This document shows positions 34,108 through 42,201 of a stretch of 64,000 nucleotides of DNA, one piece after another. Source of the stretch: Opitutia bacterium (lineage in GTDB: Bacteria; Verrucomicrobiota; Verrucomicrobiia; Opitutales; Opitutaceae). Every line of letters begins with the position of its first letter. The stretch's first letter is position 1. A program made the translations under genes and the position numbers. The notes beneath the pieces were generated by a model. The model was not told where the DNA came from and ran no database searches. It saw only the letters and a program-made list of their open reading frames with translations. The stretch is from assembly GCA_016187945.1 (NCBI GenBank), contig JACPIT010000009.1:124001-188000 (forward strand). The letters are read 5' to 3'.

Positions 34108-35723
34108 ACGCCCTCGCCGAAAAAGAGCGCGCCACCCGCAAGGGCACCTGCCTGCGCACGTGCATGTCCGCCGGCTGCCTCTCCTCGCGCTCCGACCAAC
34201 TCAAGAAGAACCTCGACACCGCCGTCACCGCCGCCGGCCTCGCCGATCAAGTCGAAGTGCGCCGCGTCGGCTGCATGGGCTTCTGCGGCCAGGGCCCGCT
34301 CGTCGCGGTCGACAAGCCCGACGGCTCGAGCCAGCTCTTCGAGCACCTCACGCCCGACGACGCCGGCAAACTCGTCGGCGAGATCCAAGGCCAGACCTCC
34401 GATCTCGCGAGCGGCGACGAGAAAGGCCCGTTCTTCACGCGCCAGACGCGCGTCGTCCGCGCCAACGGCGGCGTGATCGATCCCGAGCGCATCGAAGCCT
34501 ACATCGAAGCCGGCGGCTACCGCGCGTTGCTCCAAGTCCTCACCGAGAGCACGCCCGCCGGAGTCGTTGAAGAAATCACCAAGAGCGGTCTCCGCGGTCG
34601 CGGCGGCGCCGGTTACCCGACGGGCCTGAAGTGGGCCACCGTCGCGCGCGCTGCCGGTCCGAAGAAATACGTCGTCTGCAACGGCGACGAAGGCGACCCG
34701 GGCGCGTTCATGGATCGCTCGATTCTCGAGAGCGACCCGCACCTCGTGCTCGAAGGCATGGCGATCGCCGCGTTCGCGACGGGCGCCGATCAAGGCTTCC
34801 TCTACGTCCGCGCGGAATACCCGCTCGCGATCACGCGCCTCAACCTCGCGATCAAGCAGGCGAAGGCCATCGGCATTCTCGGCGCGAACATCTTCGAGAC
34901 ACCGTTCTCGTTCAACGTCGAGGTGCGCATCGGCGCCGGCGCGTTCGTGTGCGGCGAAGAGACCGCGCTGATGGCGTCGATCGAAGGCAAGCGCGGCCAA
35001 CCGCGCCCGCGTCCGCCCTTCCCCGCCGAGTCCGGCCTCTGGGGCAAGCCAACGCTGCTGAACAACGTCGAGACGTTCGCGAACATCGTGCCGATCATTC
35101 TGCGCGGCGCCGAGTGGTATGCGTCCATCGGCACCGCGAAGAGCAAAGGCACGAAGGTCTTCGCGCTCACCGGCAAGGTGAAGAACAACGGCCTCATCGA
35201 AGTGCCGATGGGCATCACGCTCCGCGAAATCGTCCAGGAGCTCGGCGGCGGCGCGCCCGACGGCCACGAGATCAAAGCCGTGCAAACCGGCGGCCCGTCC
35301 GGCGGCTGCATTCCGCAGCAACACCTCGACACGCCCGTCGACTACGACTCGCTCGGCCAACTCGGCTCGATCATGGGCTCGGGCGGCATGGTCGTGATGG
35401 ACGACACCACGAACATGGTCGAAATCGCGCGCTTCTACATGGAGTTCTGCCGCGACGAGTCCTGCGGCAAATGCATCCCCTGCCGCGCCGGCACGGTGCA
35501 AATGCACCAGTTGCTCAACAAAATCATCGAGCGCCGCGCCACCAAGGCCGACCTCGAGCAGCTCGAGGAACTCTGCGAGATGGTGAAAAACACCAGCCTC
35601 TGCGGCCTCGGCCAGACCGCGCCCAATCCCGTCCTCAGCACGCTGCGCTTCTTCCGCCACGAATACGAAGCGCTCCTCCAACCCGAGTCCGCGCCGCCCG
35701 CGCACAGCTCGAACCACACCTGA
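34089..35723 (+). CDS. hoxF: Bidirectional [NiFe] hydrogenase diaphorase subunit HoxF
   Basis: The NADH- and FMN-binding subunit, homologous to NuoF; it passes electrons between NAD(H) and the Fe-S chain. The 544-residue product has an N-terminal thioredoxin-like [2Fe-2S] domain with Cys21, Cys25, Cys30, Cys62 and Cys66. The NADH/FMN motif [16 protein letters not shown] (about 170) and [15 protein letters not shown] follow, then the [4Fe-4S] site [12 protein letters not shown] with the distal SLCGLG. The start is the ATG at 34089 inside the end of hoxE. The C-terminus is Pro/Ser-rich. hoxU starts 12 nt downstream. Confidence 0.95.
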   Translation: MQLEDLNALAEKERATRKGTCLRTCMSAGCLSSRSDQLKKNLDTAVTAAGLADQVEVRRVGCMGFCGQGPLVAVDKPDGSSQLFEHLTPDDAGKLVGEIQGQTSDLASGDEKGPFFTRQTRVVRANGGVIDPERIEAYIEAGGYRALLQVLTESTPAGVVEEITKSGLRGRGGAGYPTGLKWATVARAAGPKKYVVCNGDEGDPGAFMDRSILESDPHLVLEGMAIAAFATGADQGFLYVRAEYPLAITRLNLAIKQAKAIGILGANIFETPFSFNVEVRIGAGAFVCGEETALMASIEGKRGQPRPRPPFPAESGLWGKPTLLNNVETFANIVPIILRGAEWYASIGTAKSKGTKVFALTGKVKNNGLIEVPMGITLREIVQELGGGAPDGHEIKAVQTGGPSGGCIPQQHLDTPVDYDSLGQLGSIMGSGGMVVMDDTTNMVEIARFYMEFCRDESCGKCIPCRAGTVQMHQLLNKIIERRATKADLEQLEELCEMVKNTSLCGLGQTAPNPVLSTLRFFRHEYEALLQPESAPPAHSSNHT

Positions 35724-35735
35724 TTTCGCCCCGCC

Positions 35736-36452
35736 ATGGCTGTTAAAACCCTCATGATCGACGGACGCCAAGTCTCCGCCCAGGAAGACGCGACCGTCCT
35801 CCAAGCCTGTCAGGAAGCCGGCATCAAGTTGCCGACACTCTGCCACCTCGACGGCGTCTACGATGTCGGCGCTTGCCGCCTCTGCCTCGTCGAAGTCACC
35901 GGCAACAACAAGCTCCTGCCCGCCTGCACGACGCGCGTGCGCGAAGGCATGGACATCCACACCGACTCGCCGCGCCTGCGCCACTACCGCAAGCTCACGC
36001 TCGAGCTGCTCTTCGCCGAGCGCAATCACGTGTGCTCGGTCTGCGTCTCGAACGGCCACTGCGAGCTCCAGTCGCTCGCCGCCGATTGCGGCATGGACCA
36101 CGTGCGCTACGAATACCAGGCGCCGCGCTGGCCCGTCGACCAATCGCACGCGCTCTACGGCATGGACCACAACCGCTGCATCCTCTGCACGCGTTGCGTC
36201 CGCGTCTGCTGGCACATCGAAGGCGCCGGCACCAAGAACGTCGCCGGCCGCGGCGCGAAATGCGAGGTCATCACCGACCTCAAGCAACCGTGGGCCGACG
36301 CCGACACCTGCACCTCGTGCGGCAAATGCGTCATGAGCTGCCCCACCGGCGCGCTCTTCTACCGCGGCGCCTCCGCCGGCGAAATGGTCCGCGACCGCAC
36401 CCGCCTCGAATTCATCGTCACCGCCCGGGAGAAACAACAATGGAACGCGTGA
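35736..36452 (+). CDS. hoxU: Bidirectional [NiFe] hydrogenase diaphorase subunit HoxU
   Basis: A ferredoxin-like electron-wire subunit, homologous to the N-terminal part of NuoG. The 238-residue protein starts with a [2Fe-2S] domain (TLCHLDGVYDVGACRLCLVEV ligands, Cys cluster about 36-52). A His/Cys [4Fe-4S] site (ERNHVCSVCVSNGHCELQ) and two 4Fe-4S ferredoxin motifs (RCILCTRCVRVC and TCTSCGKCVMSCPTGAL) follow. It lies 12 nt after hoxF. The next gene, hoxY, is separated by 130 nt containing a large palindrome, unusual inside this operon. Confidence 0.94.
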   Translation: MAVKTLMIDGRQVSAQEDATVLQACQEAGIKLPTLCHLDGVYDVGACRLCLVEVTGNNKLLPACTTRVREGMDIHTDSPRLRHYRKLTLELLFAERNHVCSVCVSNGHCELQSLAADCGMDHVRYEYQAPRWPVDQSHALYGMDHNRCILCTRCVRVCWHIEGAGTKNVAGRGAKCEVITDLKQPWADADTCTSCGKCVMSCPTGALFYRGASAGEMVRDRTRLEFIVTAREKQQWNA

Positions 36453-36457
36453 TTTCC

Positions 36458-36537
36458 AAGGTGGAGCGCATTGACCCCAATGCGCTCAAAACGTCCGCTG
36501 CCGCACCAAGCGCGTTGAGGTCAACGCGCTCCACCTT
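36458..36537. repeat. Family C palindrome inside the hox operon (between hoxU and hoxY)
   Basis: Outer arms AAGGTGGAGCGC (36458-36469) and GCGCTCCACCTT (36526-36537) are perfect complements. Inside are GAGCGCATTG/CAATGCGCTC (36464-36473 and 36478-36487) and AGCGCGTTGA/TCAACGCGCT hairpins. It starts 6 nt after the hoxU stop. Confidence 0.85.
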
Positions 36538-36582
36538 CCCGCAGCGAGCGACCACCGCATTTTCCGCGAAAGGATCCTCTTC

Positions 36583-37128
36583 ATGGAACGCTTAAGATTC
36601 GCCTCCGTCTGGCTCGGCGGTTGCGCCGGCTGCCACATGTCCTTCCTCGACCTCGACGAGTTCCTCCTGGATCTCGCCGGCCGCGTCGAGGTGGTCTACA
36701 GCCCGATCGCCGACCTCAAAGTCTATCCCGAGAACGTCGACCTCTGCCTCGTCGAGGGCGCGATCTGCAACGTCGACCACGTCGAGTTGATCCACCAAAT
36801 CCGCGCCCGCACGAAGATCGTCGTGTCGTTCGGCGACTGCGCCGTCACGGCCAACGTCCCCGCGATGCGCAACGTGCTCGGCGCGAAAAACGCCGACAAC
36901 GTTCTCCAGCGCGCCTACATCGAGGCCGCCGAGACGAATCCCGTGAAGCCCGCCCTCGACGGCGTGCTCCCGCCGCTGCTGCCGAAAGTCGTGCCCGTGC
37001 ACGCGCTGGTCAAAGTCGACCATTGCCTGCCCGGCTGCCCGCCGCCGGCCGACCGCATCAAGGCCCTCCTCCTCCACCTCCTCGACGGCGCGCCCGCGCT
37101 GTCCGGTTCCCAACTGAAATTCGGCTGA
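36583..37128 (+). CDS. hoxY: Bidirectional [NiFe] hydrogenase small subunit HoxY
   Basis: The hydrogenase small subunit with a single proximal [4Fe-4S] cluster next to the Ni-Fe site. The 181-residue protein has WLGGCAGCHMSFLD (Cys14 and Cys17), SFGDCAVTAN (Cys86) and DHCLPGCPPPADR (Cys148 and Cys152), giving the four ligands. It lacks the long medial/distal-cluster C-terminal region of uptake hydrogenases, as expected for group 3. It pairs with hoxH, whose start is 149 nt downstream across another palindrome. Confidence 0.94.
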   Translation: MERLRFASVWLGGCAGCHMSFLDLDEFLLDLAGRVEVVYSPIADLKVYPENVDLCLVEGAICNVDHVELIHQIRARTKIVVSFGDCAVTANVPAMRNVLGAKNADNVLQRAYIEAAETNPVKPALDGVLPPLLPKVVPVHALVKVDHCLPGCPPPADRIKALLLHLLDGAPALSGSQLKFG

Positions 37129-37197
37129 GCGTCCCCGCGCCTCTGAAAATGAAAACGCGCCCATCACGTTCGCAGCTCCCTCGCGCGGCAGCGCGGG

Positions 37198-37261
37198 TAG
37201 GGCGCGACCGCTGGGCGCGCCGCGAACGCTGAACGCGGCGGGCCCAGCGGTCCCGCCCTAC
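37198..37261. repeat. Family D palindrome between hoxY and hoxH
   Basis: A 20-bp arm GTAGGGCGCGACCGCTGGGC (37198-37217) and its inverted partner (37242-37261, ending CCCGCCCTAC) match at 19 of 20 positions. The loop is 24 nt. It ends 16 nt before the hoxH start. Confidence 0.85.
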
Positions 37262-37277
37262 ATCCCTCCCTCGTCTC

Positions 37278-38711
37278 ATGACCCGTCGCATCCTCATCGA
37301 TCCCGTCACCCGCATCGAAGGCCACGCCAAGATCAGCCTGCGCCTCGACGATGACGGCCACGTCGCCGACGCCGAGTTCCACGTCACGGAATTCCGCGGC
37401 TTCGAAAAATTCTGCGAAGGCCGCACGCTCGCCGAAATGCCCGGCATCACCGCGCGCATCTGCGGCATCTGCCCCGTCTCGCACCTGCTCGCCTCCGCCA
37501 AAGCCGGCGACGCCATCCTCGCGGTGCGCGTGCCGACCGCCGCCGACAAGCTGCGCCGCCTGATGAATCTCGGCCAGATCGTGCAGAGCCACGCGCTGAG
37601 TTTCTTCCACCTCAGCTCGCCCGACTTCCTGCTCGGCTGGGACACGCCGCCCGCGCAGCGCAACGTCTTCGGTCTCGCCGCCCAAAAGCCCGAACTCGCG
37701 CGCGCCGGCATCCGCCTCCGCCAATTCGGCCAGGAGATCATCGAGATGCTCGGGGGCAAAAAAATCCACCCCGGCTGGGCCGTCCCCGGCGGCGTCCGCA
37801 GCGGCGTCGACCGCGCGATGCTCGACAAGATCAAAGCCTGGCTCCCCGAGGCGTTCGCCACGACGCAAGTCGGCCTCGATCTCTTCAAGGGCGTGCTCGA
37901 CACCCACGCGCGCGAAATCGAAACCTACGGCAACTTCCCCTCGCTCTTCATGGGCCTCGTCGGCCCGCGTGGCGAATGGGAACACCACGGCGGCAAGCTG
38001 CGCTTCACCGACAGCAACGGCCAGATCGTCGCCGACCAAATCGATCCGAAACAGTATGCCGCCCTCATCGCCGAGCAGGTGCAGCCGTCCTCTTATCTGA
38101 AGTCGCCTTACTACAAGCCGCTCGGCCCGCAAGGCGGTCTCTACCGCGTCGGCCCGCTGGCGCGCCTCAACATCTGCTCCACCATCGGCACCCCGCGCGC
38201 GGACGCCGAACTCGCGAACTTCCGCAAGTTCGGCCACGGCGGCGCCGTGACGTCGTCGTTCCTCTATCACTACGCCCGCCTCATCGAGATCCTCGCGTGC
38301 CTCGAGCGCATCGCGCTCTACGTCCACGACGAAGATCTGCTCCGCGATCACATCCGCTCCGACGCCGGCATCAATCACCTGCACGGCGTCGGCGTCAGCG
38401 AGGCGCCGCGCGGCACGCTCATCCACGACTACCAAGTCGACGAAAACGGCCTGCTCACGAAGGTGAACCTGATCATTGCCACCGGTCACAACAACCTCGC
38501 GATGAACCGCACCGTCGCGCAGATCGCCCGCGCCTACGTGAAACCCGGCTCGACGGAAATCCCCGAGCCGTTGCTCAACCGTATCGAACACGGCATCCGC
38601 TGCTACGATCCGTGCCTCAGTTGCTCGACGCACGCCGTCGGGCAGATGCCGCTCATCGTCCAACTCGTCTCGCCCACCGGCGCGATCCTCAACACCGTCG
38701 CCCGCGACTAG
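37278..38711 (+). CDS. hoxH: Bidirectional [NiFe] hydrogenase large (catalytic) subunit HoxH
   Basis: Carries the Ni-Fe(CN)2CO active site. In the 477-residue precursor the proximal motif [10 protein letters not shown] gives Cys62 and Cys65, and the distal motif DPCLSCSTH gives Cys446 and Cys449. The N-terminus [13 protein letters not shown] is the conserved L0-type start. After His452 a 25-residue tail (AVGQMPLIV onward) must be removed by a maturation protease; hoxW is encoded downstream. All active-site ligands are intact, so the enzyme looks functional. Accessory hyp genes are not in the window. Confidence 0.96.
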   Translation: MTRRILIDPVTRIEGHAKISLRLDDDGHVADAEFHVTEFRGFEKFCEGRTLAEMPGITARICGICPVSHLLASAKAGDAILAVRVPTAADKLRRLMNLGQIVQSHALSFFHLSSPDFLLGWDTPPAQRNVFGLAAQKPELARAGIRLRQFGQEIIEMLGGKKIHPGWAVPGGVRSGVDRAMLDKIKAWLPEAFATTQVGLDLFKGVLDTHAREIETYGNFPSLFMGLVGPRGEWEHHGGKLRFTDSNGQIVADQIDPKQYAALIAEQVQPSSYLKSPYYKPLGPQGGLYRVGPLARLNICSTIGTPRADAELANFRKFGHGGAVTSSFLYHYARLIEILACLERIALYVHDEDLLRDHIRSDAGINHLHGVGVSEAPRGTLIHDYQVDENGLLTKVNLIIATGHNNLAMNRTVAQIARAYVKPGSTEIPEPLLNRIEHGIRCYDPCLSCSTHAVGQMPLIVQLVSPTGAILNTVARD

Positions 38712-38748
38712 CGCGCGATGATTCCTCCCAACGCCTCGCCCCGAGGTG

Positions 38749-38913
38749 GTCGCCGCCGTCCCGGCGGCGACGCGTGCAGCAGCCGTGGCGGCGACACGTG
38801 CGTGAGCGTCGTAGCCGCGTTGGAGCGCAGCGACAACGTCGCCGCACCGCACATCGCCCCACGCCCGGCAGAATCTCGCGTTCGCTCGGAACGCTTCGCT
38901 CGAGCGTGGCTAC
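38749..38913. repeat. Compound palindromes between hoxH and hoxW
   Basis: Two neighbouring elements. GTCGCCGCC/GGCGGCGAC (38749-38757 and 38763-38771) is a compact hairpin preceded by GGTG. GTAGCCGCGTTGGAGCG (38811-38827) and CGCTCGAGCGTGGCTAC (38897-38913) are inverted copies matching at 14 of 17. They fill most of the 248-nt gap. Confidence 0.65.
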
Positions 38914-38959
38914 TTCGCAACACCGGCGCCCCCCTGCGCCCACGCGCGACTCACTCGCC

Positions 38960-39430
38960 ATGAGCGTCCCCTTCCAACCGCAACCGTCCGGCGCCGCGCG
39001 CGCGCGCCTGCTCGTGATCGGTTACGGCAACACGCTCTTCGGCGACGACGGCCTCGGCCAGCTCATCGCGCAACACGTCGCCGACTGGGCCGTGCCCGGC
39101 GTGCTCGCGCTCGCGCGGCACGAACTCACCCCCGAACTCGCCTACGACATCGCCGCGTCCGACGAGGTGATCTTCGTCGACGCCGCGCTGCACACCGATG
39201 GCGTCGTGTTCGTCCCCGTCCCCGCCGCACCGCCAGAGCGCGAGGGCCTCGACCACGCGCTCACGCCGGCGGCGTTGCTCGCGCTCGCGCGCACGGCGTT
39301 CGGTCGCGCGCCGCGCTTTGCGTGGCAATTGCTCGTGCCCGCCCGGGATTTCACCCTAGGAAACTCGCTCTCCGAGGTCGCGCGCGACGGCCTCTCCCGC
39401 GCGCTCGAAGGCATTGCCCGCCGCGTGTGA
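38960..39430 (+). CDS. hoxW: Hydrogenase maturation protease HoxW (HycI/HyaD family)
   Basis: An endopeptidase that removes the C-terminal tail of HoxH after Ni insertion. A 156-residue protein with the family start LLVIGYGNTLFGDDGLG (Asp29/Asp30, likely Ni-sensing acid) and VIFVDAALHTDG (Asp74). A downstream His in LDHALTPAALL is probably the third ligand. The start MSVPFQPQP at 38960 is downstream of the palindromic region. It completes the hoxEFUYHW gene set in order on one strand. Confidence 0.9.
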   Translation: MSVPFQPQPSGAARARLLVIGYGNTLFGDDGLGQLIAQHVADWAVPGVLALARHELTPELAYDIAASDEVIFVDAALHTDGVVFVPVPAAPPEREGLDHALTPAALLALARTAFGRAPRFAWQLLVPARDFTLGNSLSEVARDGLSRALEGIARRV

Positions 39431-39484
39431 GGCGGGGCTTGCCTCGCGCGGAGCGACGCGCTTCTCTGCGTCCACGCCCCACCC

Positions 39485-40600
39485 ATGGCATCCAAGATTC
39501 TCGTCGTCGACGACCAGCCGATCAACGTTCAGCTCCTGAAACGCAAACTCGAGCGCGAGGGAATGCAAGTCGCCACGGCGTTCTCCGGCCGCGAAGCGCT
39601 CGACCTCGTCGCCGCCGACAAGCCCGACCTCATCCTCCTCGACGTGATGATGCCCGACATGGACGGCATCGAGGTTTGCCAGCGGCTCCAAGGCGACCCC
39701 GAGACGAAGATCATTCCCGTCATCTTCATCACCGCGCGCACGTCGAAAGAGGGCAAGATCGAGGGCCTCGGCGTCGGCGCGGTCGACTACATCACGAAAC
39801 CCATCGACCTCGACGAGACGCTCGCGCGCGTGCAGACGCAGCTCCGCTTCGTCACGATGAACCGCGAGCTGGTCGAGTTGCAGCGCCGCCTCGGCGATTC
39901 GCGTCGCGCCGCCACGCTCGGCGCCGTCACGCAAGGCATCGCGCACAACCTGAACAATCTCCTCGGCGTCGTCATCGGCTACGTCGACCTCATCAAGGCC
40001 TACCACGAGAAGCCGGAGCTGGTGAAAAAGAACGCCCAGCACCTCGAGGACGCCGTCAACCGCATCGTCTCGATCATCAAGCAGCTCACGAATCTCGTCG
40101 TGAAAAACAAGCCGCAGCTCGGCCGCGCGACGTTGAACGCGCTGCTCGAGAGCAGCGCGCGGCGTTACCAGACCGAGTTCCGCATCGAGCAGCCCGTCGC
40201 GATCGAGAACGCCGTCGGCGATCTCGCGCTCGAGACGAACGTTGAAGTGTTCGAGGACTCGCTCGCGAAACTCCTCGTCAATGCGTGGGAAGCCTACGGC
40301 GACGCGCCCGACGATCAGCGCAAGATCACGATCCGCACGGAGGTTTCCGAAAAGGGCGACGACGGCAAACAGCTCCTCGTGCACGTCGAAGATGCCGGCC
40401 GCGGCATCGACGCGGAGATCAGGGATCACGCCTTCGAGCCCTTCATCAGTTCGAAGCACACGGTCGGCGTGGGCATGGGCCTCACGGTCGCGCGCCACGC
40501 GATGCGCAATCTCGGCGGCGAAGTCACGCTCGCGGAAAATCCCCGCGGCGGCGCCATCGCCACCCTGCGTCACCCGCTGGAGCGGAAGACGCGGGGTTGA
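39485..40600 (+). CDS. Receiver-histidine kinase hybrid
   Basis: A soluble 371-residue signalling protein with an unusual order: REC first, kinase second. The receiver (about 1-118) has phospho-acceptor Asp53 in LLDVMMPDMDG and Lys105 in TKPID. Next come a short linker helix, then a HisKA-type dimerisation helix with His154 in GIAHNLNNLLG. The HATPase domain has NAWEAYGD (N box), DAGRGID and GMGLTVARHAM (G boxes). There is no membrane span or DNA-binding domain. It starts 54 nt after hoxW, so it may be co-transcribed and connected to hydrogenase control, which is inference from position only. Confidence 0.88.
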   Translation: MASKILVVDDQPINVQLLKRKLEREGMQVATAFSGREALDLVAADKPDLILLDVMMPDMDGIEVCQRLQGDPETKIIPVIFITARTSKEGKIEGLGVGAVDYITKPIDLDETLARVQTQLRFVTMNRELVELQRRLGDSRRAATLGAVTQGIAHNLNNLLGVVIGYVDLIKAYHEKPELVKKNAQHLEDAVNRIVSIIKQLTNLVVKNKPQLGRATLNALLESSARRYQTEFRIEQPVAIENAVGDLALETNVEVFEDSLAKLLVNAWEAYGDAPDDQRKITIRTEVSEKGDDGKQLLVHVEDAGRGIDAEIRDHAFEPFISSKHTVGVGMGLTVARHAMRNLGGEVTLAENPRGGAIATLRHPLERKTRG

Positions 40601-40643
40601 ACAGGCGCTTGCTAAGCGCGTCGTCATTCTCACCGTTTCACTC

Positions 40644-40844
40644 ATGCCCAGCGCTCTCAAGAAACGCCGCAGTGTCAAAGCTGACGCCCTTAAGCTCGTG
40701 CGCAGCATGCCGGATTCTTCGAGCTGGGACGATTTGATGTATCGGATTTACGTGCGTCAAAAGATCGAGGCGGGGCTCGACGATCTCCGTGCCGGACGCA
40801 CGCATTCGCACGAAGCGATTCGGCGCGAATTCGCATTGTCGTGA
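40644..40844 (+). CDS. Antitoxin of a ParE/RelE-type system
   Basis: A 66-residue protein with a basic N-terminus (PSALKKRRSVKADALK) and a helical end (QKIEAGLDDLRAGRTHSHEAIRREF). This resembles the small antitoxins paired with ParE/RelE toxins, notably the ending GRTHSHEA. Its stop overlaps the toxin start by 4 nt (GTGA), as is usual for antitoxin-toxin pairs. A conventional DNA-binding fold is not obvious. Confidence 0.8.
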   Translation: MPSALKKRRSVKADALKLVRSMPDSSSWDDLMYRIYVRQKIEAGLDDLRAGRTHSHEAIRREFALS

Positions 40845-41137
40845 AAATCGTTTGGTCGTCGGAAGCGCGCCGCGCGTTGCGGGCGATCTGGCGATTCATC
40901 GCGCAGGATTCGGAGTTCTACGCCACACGCATGGTCGGCCGGATCGTCGAGCGCGTGGAACACGCCTCGCTCGCGCCGGCCCAAGGACACGCCGTTCACG
41001 AATACCCGGAGGAACCGCTGCGCGAGATTCACGAATCGCCCTATCGCATCGTTTATCGCCACACCGAAGAAGAGTTTCAGGTGATCACGATCGTTCACTT
41101 CAAGCAGCGGCTCGGGCGCCGCCGATTGAAATCTTGA
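40841..41137 (+). CDS. ParE/RelE-family toxin
   Basis: A 98-residue toxin of the ParE/RelE superfamily. The pattern WSSEARRALRAIWRFIAQDS, MVGRIVERVE, GHAVHEYPEEPLREIHESPYRIVYRH and VITIVHFKQRL is the classic RelE/ParE plan, with Arg and Tyr residues in the second half. It begins with GTG overlapping the antitoxin stop. ParE-type (gyrase) and RelE-type (ribosome) targets cannot be separated with certainty here, though the IHESPYRIVYR segment favours ParE. Confidence 0.86.
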   Translation: MKIVWSSEARRALRAIWRFIAQDSEFYATRMVGRIVERVEHASLAPAQGHAVHEYPEEPLREIHESPYRIVYRHTEEEFQVITIVHFKQRLGRRRLKS

Positions 41138-41162
41138 TTGCGCGGGCCTCCCGTCGCGCCGT

Positions 41163-42083
41163 CTACGGCAGCACGTCCACCCAGAACGGCGCGAACACTT
41201 CGTGGCCGCCCAGATTCACCTGCGCCCAGATCACGTAGCGGCCGGGCTGCGGGATCGTGATCTTGAAATGCAGCTCCGGCCTCAGCGGATTCGCCGGCGG
41301 TTTGCTCAAATCGGCTTCGACCGGGTGCAGGTGTGCGAAACCGCTGCGGTCCTCGTCGAACGCCACTAAATGCGCAAACGCCCCCATCACCGGCTCGAGC
41401 GGCACGGGACGCTTTTGCGTGCCGGGGCTTTCGATGCGAAACGTCAGGTCGGTGGGCGTCTTCGCGCGAAAATACGACGGCACATCGAGCGTGAAATTGA
41501 AACCCGCGGCCTGCCACTCGCTGTTCGTCGAGCGCGTCACGCGCGCAACGTCGCCCGGCACGCTGAAATCAGCCGACGCGTAGAGCCCGCGCTGCGTCGC
41601 CGCCGGCGTGAAGTCGGCGAACACGCGATAAATGCCCGCGCGATCCGGCGTCATCTCGAACACCCACTCGCCGTCGCGCTTGCCCGGCTCCGGATGCAAA
41701 TGCTGGTAGTCGTTCAGCGTCGGGTCCGCGACGAGCAGGTGCAGCTTGCGCGTGTGCGCGACGAGCAGATCGGCCGGGCCGATCGGTTTGCCGTTCGCCG
41801 TGCGCATCGTGAGCGTGAACTTCACCGGCTTGCCGCGCGTCGGCGGCGTCTCGCTCGTGAGCGAGAGTTGCACGGGAGATTTCGCCGCGATGACGGGAAT
41901 GAATTGCGGGCTCGCCGGGTCGCAGAACTCGATCGCGTCCTTTCCCGTGACGCGAAAGTCCATGTGATTGAGATTCGAACCCGTCGGCAGCAAGCGCACG
42001 CCGAGATACAAACCGAGCGCGACAGCGGTGATGACGCCGACGGAGCGGAGTTGCGGGCGGGTCAGAGGCGAACCGGAATTCAT
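41163..42083 (-). CDS. Membrane-anchored protein with paired HLHP motifs (possible copper handling)
   Basis: A 306-residue protein with an N-terminal membrane anchor (about 15-31, VGVITAVALGLYLGVRL). Two immunoglobulin-like periplasmic repeats follow; each carries a His-rich HLHP motif (YQHLHPEPGKRDGEW at about 125, GFAHLHPVEADL at about 247). Each ends in a beta-strand block (GIYRVFADFTP; GRYVIWAQVNL). The repeats resemble YtkA-like domains found next to copper proteins. It lies beside the SCO gene on the same strand, so it is plausibly part of oxidase copper supply (inference). The biochemical role is unknown. Confidence 0.65.
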   Translation of the reverse strand: MNSGSPLTRPQLRSVGVITAVALGLYLGVRLLPTGSNLNHMDFRVTGKDAIEFCDPASPQFIPVIAAKSPVQLSLTSETPPTRGKPVKFTLTMRTANGKPIGPADLLVAHTRKLHLLVADPTLNDYQHLHPEPGKRDGEWVFEMTPDRAGIYRVFADFTPAATQRGLYASADFSVPGDVARVTRSTNSEWQAAGFNFTLDVPSYFRAKTPTDLTFRIESPGTQKRPVPLEPVMGAFAHLVAFDEDRSGFAHLHPVEADLSKPPANPLRPELHFKITIPQPGRYVIWAQVNLGGHEVFAPFWVDVLP

Positions 42084-42105
42084 GATCGAAGGGAAGGTGA
42101 AGGTG

Positions 42106-42171
42106 GGGCGGACCGGCCCGGTCCGCCGAGTGCGCGTCTTCCATTCCGCGGCGGACCGGGCCGGTCCGCCC
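42106..42171. repeat. Perfect family D palindrome
   Basis: A 23-bp arm beginning GGGCGGACCGGCCCGGTCCG (42106-42128) is perfectly complementary to 42149-42171. Each arm is itself palindromic around GGACCGGCCCGGTCC, so it can fold as two adjacent hairpins or one long one. The outer ends are GTGG and CTAC. Confidence 0.88.
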
Positions 42172-42201
42172 TACCCATCCGAATATGCGTTCGCCCCGCT
42201 C

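Noticed and set aside
34014-36440. A minus-strand open frame of about 800 codons across hoxE-hoxU
   Set aside because: Antisense to unmistakable hydrogenase genes; composition is the mirror of their codons and no motif is seen.
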